9,380 nt of DNA, from the NCBI GenBank assembly GCA_021789715.1, contig JAJYJE010000023.1:1-9380 (forward strand). Direction: 5' to 3'. This document shows, one piece after another, positions 5,934 through 9,380 of this stretch. The translations under genes and the position numbers were made by a program. The notes under the pieces were generated by a model. The model saw only the letters and a program-made list of their open reading frames with translations. It was not told the DNA's origin and did not search any database. The DNA comes from a bacterium (GTDB taxonomy: Bacteria > Patescibacteriota > Doudnabacteria > UBA920). Position 1 is the stretch's first letter. Each line of letters begins with the position of its first letter.

Positions 5934-6308
5934 ATGTTCAAAACCGCCAAACAACAAATTGCCTTTATTGGAATAGCGGTAGCGCTAGCGGCATTCTCTC
6001 TCGCGTCTATCGTCAATTTTTCCGATCCTTACGCCGCTTCACGGCTGACTCTTGTTTTCTTTTACCTCAGCCTGTTCCTGTTTAGCCTGGGAGCGCTTAC
6101 ACTGGTCGGTATCCTGTTCCGGCACTGGCTCAGTCCCAAGCTTTTCTTGATTAATCTAAGCGCGAGCTTCAGGCAAGCTCTCCTTATTAGCCTGCTCGTG
6201 ACCGCAACTTTCGGCCTGCTGGCGGCAAAGCTGCTGTTCTGGTGGGTCGAAGCCAGCCTGATTTTGTTCTTCTTAAGCATTGAAGCCTTACTGAATCTCA
6301 AAATATAA
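5934..6308 (+). CDS. Small four-helix membrane protein of unknown function
   Basis: 124 residues, strongly hydrophobic. Predicted membrane segments are about 9-29, 38-62, 80-101 and 104-122. An NFSDPYAASRL loop follows helix 1, a basic FRHWLSPK turn follows helix 2, and SFRQALLISLL leads into helix 3. The pattern 'NF.DP..as.lt.fffYlslFlf..g...l.g...R' followed by 'sfRQ.lll.lll' is one I recall from conserved hypothetical membrane proteins of Patescibacteria, but I know no function. The start chosen is 5934, because an extended -10 lies 4 nt before it. An in-frame ATG at 5865 would add 23 residues translated from the repeat element and would precede the promoter. There is no Shine-Dalgarno, consistent with a leaderless mRNA. 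The next gene starts 86 nt downstream on the same strand. Confidence 0.8.
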   Translation: MFKTAKQQIAFIGIAVALAAFSLASIVNFSDPYAASRLTLVFFYLSLFLFSLGALTLVGILFRHWLSPKLFLINLSASFRQALLISLLVTATFGLLAAKLLFWWVEASLILFFLSIEALLNLKI

Positions 6309-6394
6309 AAGCACGCCGCGACCCCGTTTCCCCTTAGGGGTTACAACTTAAAATTTCGAGATAATATCTAACCAAAATAAAGACTGACCTGGTT

Positions 6395-7993
6395 ATGGAA
6401 CTAAAATTGGGACAACCCGCCGCAGAACCGGAATCTCAAGCCGGCAATCCACGCAAAACCGCCGGACTTATGAATAGGCCGTCAACCGGCGAAAGGGCGC
6501 CGACCATAGAGAAGCCTGCCATTGCTGAACCGCAAGAACCAAGTTATTTGCTGTTTAACGTGATGCCTAAAGTGGCCTCTGCCCCCGAAGCGCTTACCGA
6601 GCCGGCCATAAAATTAACGGAACCGACCGAGGCCAAACCCGCAGGCGCCAATAAAGCTTCCGCAGCGCCCTCCGGCCCGGCGGTATTTTGGGGCCATTAC
6701 AAGCTTTATATTATTTTAGGGCTGGCTGTCCTAGTTTTAATAGCCGGCGGCCTTATTGGCTATTCGATATACACGGAAAGACAAGCGGCGGTATCATCCG
6801 TAAAGCTTCTTAAAACAGCAGCCCACTCGCCCCAAGCATCGGAACAACCCGGATCGACCAGCAGCACTGTACCCGAATTGACCGATAAAGCCTGGCAAAA
6901 AAAATATTTTGGCAACGAAACATGTCAGGATCCGGCGGTTTGCGGACCGGACGCTGATCCCGACCATGACGGCTTGACCAATGCCGAGGAATACAAACTC
7001 GGCACTGACCCGAACAATCCCGACTCCAGCGGCGACGGCATTGCCGATGGCGACAAAGTACACGTTTTCGACATGAATCCGCTTCTTGCCCATAACGGCA
7101 AAAGTTCGCAATACACCGATGCCGACTATCTTAAGGGCGGCTACAGTTTTGTAACTGACCAAAAAATGACTCCCTCTGACATCGCCCAAATAACGGCAAA
7201 AATGAAGCAATACGGACTGCATGCCCCTACAATTCAAACCCTGCAGGGCAGCCTGATCAACCTTTATAATTTTAGCAATTGGACCCTGACTAACCCCTCC
7301 AATGCCACTACTACCGCCAGCAGCAGCGCGGACAGCATCGCTTCCGCCACGCCGCTGTCCGGCTTGGATGCATCTCTGAGCGCCCAGCAGAACCGCGACG
7401 CCCAGCGCAGTAACACAATAAATTCGATTGGAGTGGCCCTGCTAAAATATTACGCGGACAATCATTCGTATCCGGCCACGAATAATTTTCAGGACATGTT
7501 TTCTCAAGTAAAAATGTACATAAAAGTTGCTACCAACCCGCTGGATCCGGTTAATAAAGACCCGTTCGTATATGGTTACAGCGTCGCGCCCAGCAGTACC
7601 GATTTTACCTTGTCTTTTTACAGCGAGGTCGCCGGGCAAATCATTAAAAGGCACGCCGCCGACGCGCAAAAGATTCTGGCGCAAGAACAGGCCGACAACT
7701 ACGACCAGCAGCGGAAAAGCGACCTGGAATCTTTGCAGACCGCCCTTCTGTTGTATTCAAGCAAAAATTCGGCCGGGGGCCAGGATTACGTTTTTCCGCC
7801 CGTCGACAAATATCAGTCCGATTTAGTGCCCGCGTATATTTCCCAAATCCCCAAAGACCCCAGAACCGGGCAAGATTACTCCTACCAGGTTTCCAATGCC
7901 TTTGACAGCTTTACCCTCAAAGCCACCCTCGACGATCCGCCCGCCGGAACCACCGGTTATATGTGCAACGAAACCGAATGCGTAAACTACTAG
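6395..7993 (+). CDS. Membrane-anchored TSP3-repeat protein with two tandem pilin-like domains
   Basis: 532 residues. Residues 1-96 are Pro/Ala/Glu-rich and disordered-looking, likely cytoplasmic. A single membrane helix follows at about 104-126 (LYIILGLAVLVLIAGG then LIGYSIY). Outside the membrane come a Ser/Thr linker, then C177 and C183 next to a TSP3-type calcium-binding stretch: DADPDHDGLTNAEEYKLG (186-203) and TDPNNPDSSGDGIADGD (204-220). A Ser/Thr/Ala linker leads to two pseudopilin-like modules. Module 1 (about 333-415) has NRDAQRSNTINSI, ALLKYYADNHSYP and ATNPLDP. Module 2 (about 434-515) has DQQRKSDLESLQTALLLY, YISQIPKDP and YSYQV. Both fit the soluble part of GspG/type IV pilins ('R..dl..i..aL..Y....YP...P.DP...Y.Y'), without the N-terminal prepilin helix. 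The C-terminus has CNETEC (524-529), a possible disulfide. The probable role is cell-surface attachment or structure; this is inference. There is no strong SD and the upstream promoter is unclear. Confidence 0.85.
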   Translation: MELKLGQPAAEPESQAGNPRKTAGLMNRPSTGERAPTIEKPAIAEPQEPSYLLFNVMPKVASAPEALTEPAIKLTEPTEAKPAGANKASAAPSGPAVFWGHYKLYIILGLAVLVLIAGGLIGYSIYTERQAAVSSVKLLKTAAHSPQASEQPGSTSSTVPELTDKAWQKKYFGNETCQDPAVCGPDADPDHDGLTNAEEYKLGTDPNNPDSSGDGIADGDKVHVFDMNPLLAHNGKSSQYTDADYLKGGYSFVTDQKMTPSDIAQITAKMKQYGLHAPTIQTLQGSLINLYNFSNWTLTNPSNATTTASSSADSIASATPLSGLDASLSAQQNRDAQRSNTINSIGVALLKYYADNHSYPATNNFQDMFSQVKMYIKVATNPLDPVNKDPFVYGYSVAPSSTDFTLSFYSEVAGQIIKRHAADAQKILAQEQADNYDQQRKSDLESLQTALLLYSSKNSAGGQDYVFPPVDKYQSDLVPAYISQIPKDPRTGQDYSYQVSNAFDSFTLKATLDDPPAGTTGYMCNETECVNY

Positions 7994-8072
7994 CAGCGAC
8001 TGGCGGCAAGCGCAAACCAAAAAAGGATACGCGGCTTATCACTTATTGCTTTCGTAAGCATTCAACCCAACC

Positions 8073-8489
8073 ATGAATTTTTTTCAAAGATTATTTTCCA
8101 AAAAACCGGCTTTTACCCAAAATTTTTCCAACATCATTGCCGCCAAAGTTATCGATATTCAAAAACATCCCAATGCGGACCGCTTGCGCGTAGTTAAACT
8201 GGATGCTGGCGATAAAATTATCGAACCGGTCGTGTGCGGGGCGTTTAATTTTGGAACCGGCGATACGGTAGCCCTGGCCCTGCCAGGGGCGACAATTGCC
8301 CAAAACATTCACGATGACAAGCATCAATCATTTATTCTGGAAAAGGCCAAAATTCGCGGCATCGAAAGCCAGGGCATGATTTGCGCCGCATTCGAATTAG
8401 GATTGTCGGACAAACCCGAGCGGGGGATTATGGTGCTGGGAAGCGGAATAAAGCCGGGTAGTGAATTTACGCCGGATATGATAAAATAA
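8073..8489 (+). CDS. Free-standing tRNA-binding OB-fold protein (PheT N-terminal-like)
   Basis: 138 residues. From about 19 to 130 it matches the EMAP-II/PheT-B2-type tRNA-binding domain: AAKVIDIQKHPNADRLRVVK (23-42), VVCGAFNFGTGDTVALALPG (53-72), and KAKIRGIESQGMICAAFELG (91-110). In bacteria this OB fold is normally the N-terminal part of the ~800-residue PheRS beta subunit; here the ORF stops at residue 138. Residues 1-18 (MNFFQRLFSKKPAFTQNF) are a short basic/aromatic lead. The next gene on the strand is pheS, so the context supports a link to tRNA-Phe charging. No SD precedes ATG 8073; a 5-bp hairpin (8047-8060) lies in the 79-nt leader. It could be a truncated or split pheT, or a general tRNA-binding accessory like Trbp111. 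I cannot tell which without the downstream sequence. Confidence 0.85.
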   Translation: MNFFQRLFSKKPAFTQNFSNIIAAKVIDIQKHPNADRLRVVKLDAGDKIIEPVVCGAFNFGTGDTVALALPGATIAQNIHDDKHQSFILEKAKIRGIESQGMICAAFELGLSDKPERGIMVLGSGIKPGSEFTPDMIK

Positions 8490-8503
8490 CTCAGATTATT
8501 TAG

Positions 8504-8608
8504 GCGTCATTTGAACCGCGCTGTCGTGATTCATTAGGCGGCGAAGGACCTCCCGCAAGAGATCCTTTGGCCGCGATAATTTTTTCGATGACAGCCTCAA
8601 AATGACGC
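8504..8608. repeat. ~105-bp imperfect palindromic element between the OB-fold gene and pheS
   Basis: The ends are inverted copies: GCGTCATTT (8504-8512) and AAATGACGC (8600-8608) pair perfectly. Further in, CTGTC (8521-8525) pairs with GACAG (8590-8594). The core GCGGC/AAGGA/CTC pairs with GAG/TCCTT/GCCGC (8538-8574). On the minus strand it reads like the 'GTCATTTTGAG...AAGGATCTCTTGCGGGAGGTCCTT...' intergenic palindromes that I recall from many environmental bacterial genomes. I therefore call it a degenerate REP/MITE-like repeat rather than a gene leader. Copy number must be tested in the genome. Confidence 0.7.
8537..8585 (+). terminator. Terminator-like hairpin inside the palindromic element
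   Basis: Stem GCGGC (8538-8542)/GCCGC (8570-8574), AAGGA (8544-8548)/TCCTT (8563-8567), CTC (8550-8552)/GAG (8559-8561), loop CCGCAA. It is followed by ATAATTTTTT, a six-T run ending at 8585. On the plus strand this has the shape of an intrinsic terminator or attenuator between the OB-fold gene and pheS. Confidence 0.55.
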
Positions 8609-9380
8609 TGAATTTAAAAACCATGCCGCAAAACATCACTTGTGATTTGGCAGCGGAAAAACGCCTGCGCCAAGAGCTGGACAAGCGTACCGACTTTGAA
8701 GCCCAGCGCATCCGGCGCTATTTAAGCATGCCGGACTTGTCGCGCCTGCCTGGCAGCCCGATCAAAGATATTGTCGACCGAATTCTGGCCGCGCCGTATT
8801 TTAAGGATCTCGACATTATTCAAACTCCGGAAATCGTGCCGGCGGACATCAGTTTCGACCTATTTGATTTTCCGGCCGACCATCCGGCGCGCAGCAAGTC
8901 CGATACTTACTATGTCGACGGCAAAAATATCCTGCGCACGCATACGACCGTAATGTGGTATTACTACCTGCAGGATCCGGATATAAAACGGCGCATCGCG
9001 GAAAATCAGCCTGTCGGCTGCTTTAGTTTCGGCAAAGTTTACCGCAAAGACGAGATCGACCGCAAGCATATGAACGTTTTCCACCAAATTGACGGCTGGT
9101 ATTTGGCGCCGAAAGCCGTTAAAACCGTCGGCCAAGGCGATTTGGAAGACGCGCTTGGCAATATTGCCAAAGCCGTGTTCGGCCCGGAGGTGAAATACCG
9201 CCTTAACAAAGACACCTTCCCCTACACCGATCCCAGCCTGGAAATGGAGGTGGAGATCGAAGGCAACTGGGTTGAAGTCGTCGGCTGCGGCGTGGTTAAA
9301 GGATCGGTTTTGGAAAAATTGGGCGTCGATTCAAAAAATTATACCGGCTGGGCGTTCGGCTTTGGCTTGGAACGATTGGC
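8602..9380 (+). CDS. pheS: Phenylalanyl-tRNA synthetase alpha subunit, N-terminal part (cut by window edge)
   Basis: 259 codons seen. PheS is the catalytic subunit of PheRS, a class II aminoacyl-tRNA synthetase that activates Phe and charges tRNA-Phe. The catalytic domain is clear: SPIKDIVDRI, PADHPARSKSDTYYV, ILRTHTT (T113-T116), motif 2 with VYRKDE (R148) and HMNVFHQIDG (F160-H161-Q162), YTDPSLEMEVE, VGCGVVKGSVLEKLG, and motif 3 FGFGLERL with R258 just before the window ends. The N-terminal region before SPIKDIVD is only about 52 residues. In E. coli PheS roughly 110 residues, including the tRNA-contacting coiled coil, precede this point. The first in-frame ATG is 8602, inside the right end of the palindromic element; ATG 8623 (MPQNITCDL) is the alternative. 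The frame is closed upstream by TGA at 8527. No SD precedes either start. Confidence 0.93.
   Translation, partial: MTLNLKTMPQNITCDLAAEKRLRQELDKRTDFEAQRIRRYLSMPDLSRLPGSPIKDIVDRILAAPYFKDLDIIQTPEIVPADISFDLFDFPADHPARSKSDTYYVDGKNILRTHTTVMWYYYLQDPDIKRRIAENQPVGCFSFGKVYRKDEIDRKHMNVFHQIDGWYLAPKAVKTVGQGDLEDALGNIAKAVFGPEVKYRLNKDTFPYTDPSLEMEVEIEGNWVEVVGCGVVKGSVLEKLGVDSKNYTGWAFGFGLERL

Noticed and set aside
6330..6340. CCCC-TTA-GGGG hairpin as a terminator after the membrane protein gene
   Set aside because: 4-bp stem with a 3-nt loop and a weak tail (TTACAAC); too little to call.
6340..6367. Promoter for the TSP3 protein gene (GTTACA, 16 nt, TAATAT)
   Set aside because: Both boxes match only 4 of 6 consensus bases and there is no extended -10, so it cannot be separated from chance.
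8047..8060. TGCTT-TCGT-AAGCA hairpin before the OB-fold gene as a terminator or riboswitch
   Set aside because: Five base pairs, no T-run and no larger conserved structure visible.
8511..8585. T-box-like leader of pheS (TTGAACCGCG resembles the UGGNACCGCG core, with a terminator hairpin after it)
   Set aside because: No room for stem I and a specifier loop: the upstream gene ends at 8489. The string falls inside a palindromic repeat, which explains it better.

Overview
The window looks like a chromosomal segment of an uncultured bacterium. My best guess is Candidatus Patescibacteria (Parcubacteria-like). This rests on gene content and style: an RmuC homologue next to small NYN and PIN proteins, a UvrD-like helicase-nuclease, a small four-helix membrane protein, a membrane-anchored thrombospondin-type-3 (TSP3) protein with pilin-like domains, and compact, often SD-poor genes. 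TGA is used as an ordinary stop (the PIN gene ends in TGA), which argues against Gracilibacteria and SR1 (Absconditabacteria). The phylum is an inference; no rRNA or other phylogenetic marker is fully present.

Layout. (1) 1-433, minus strand: the 5' end of an Hsp20 chaperone gene. Its promoter carries a perfect CIRCE operator, and a UUCG-tetraloop terminator sits just upstream. (2) 434-616, minus strand: a 60-residue unrecognised protein gene with its own promoter, ribosome binding site and two downstream hairpins. Its promoter and the rmuC promoter are back to back and share -35 bases. (3) 755-5844, plus strand: rmuC, a NYN-domain RNase-like protein, a PIN-domain protein and a 1001-residue UvrD/PcrA-type helicase with a C-terminal PD-(D/E)XK nuclease. 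The last three are nearly contiguous (3-nt and 1-nt gaps). All four proteins belong to nuclease or putative nuclease families. (4) 5847-5923: an imperfect inverted repeat built of CTGCG/ATCTG words. It runs directly into an extended -10 promoter for a probably leaderless small membrane protein gene (5934-6308). (5) 6395-7993: a membrane-anchored surface protein with a TSP3-type Asp-rich segment and two tandem pseudopilin-like domains. (6) 8073-9380: a free-standing PheT-type tRNA-binding OB-fold protein, a ~105-bp inverted-repeat element that contains a terminator-like hairpin, and the 5' part of pheS. The right end of the element overlaps the first possible pheS start codon.

How the genes may work together. 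Region 3 looks like a nucleic-acid processing unit (two RNA-nuclease folds, a DNA helicase-nuclease, and RmuC upstream). Region 6 looks like phenylalanyl-tRNA synthesis with an unusual domain arrangement: the OB fold stands alone and the PheS N-terminus is short. Regions 1 and 2 carry the clearest regulatory DNA. The least explained items are the 60-residue orphan gene, the two intergenic inverted-repeat elements and the NYN-PIN-helicase cluster.
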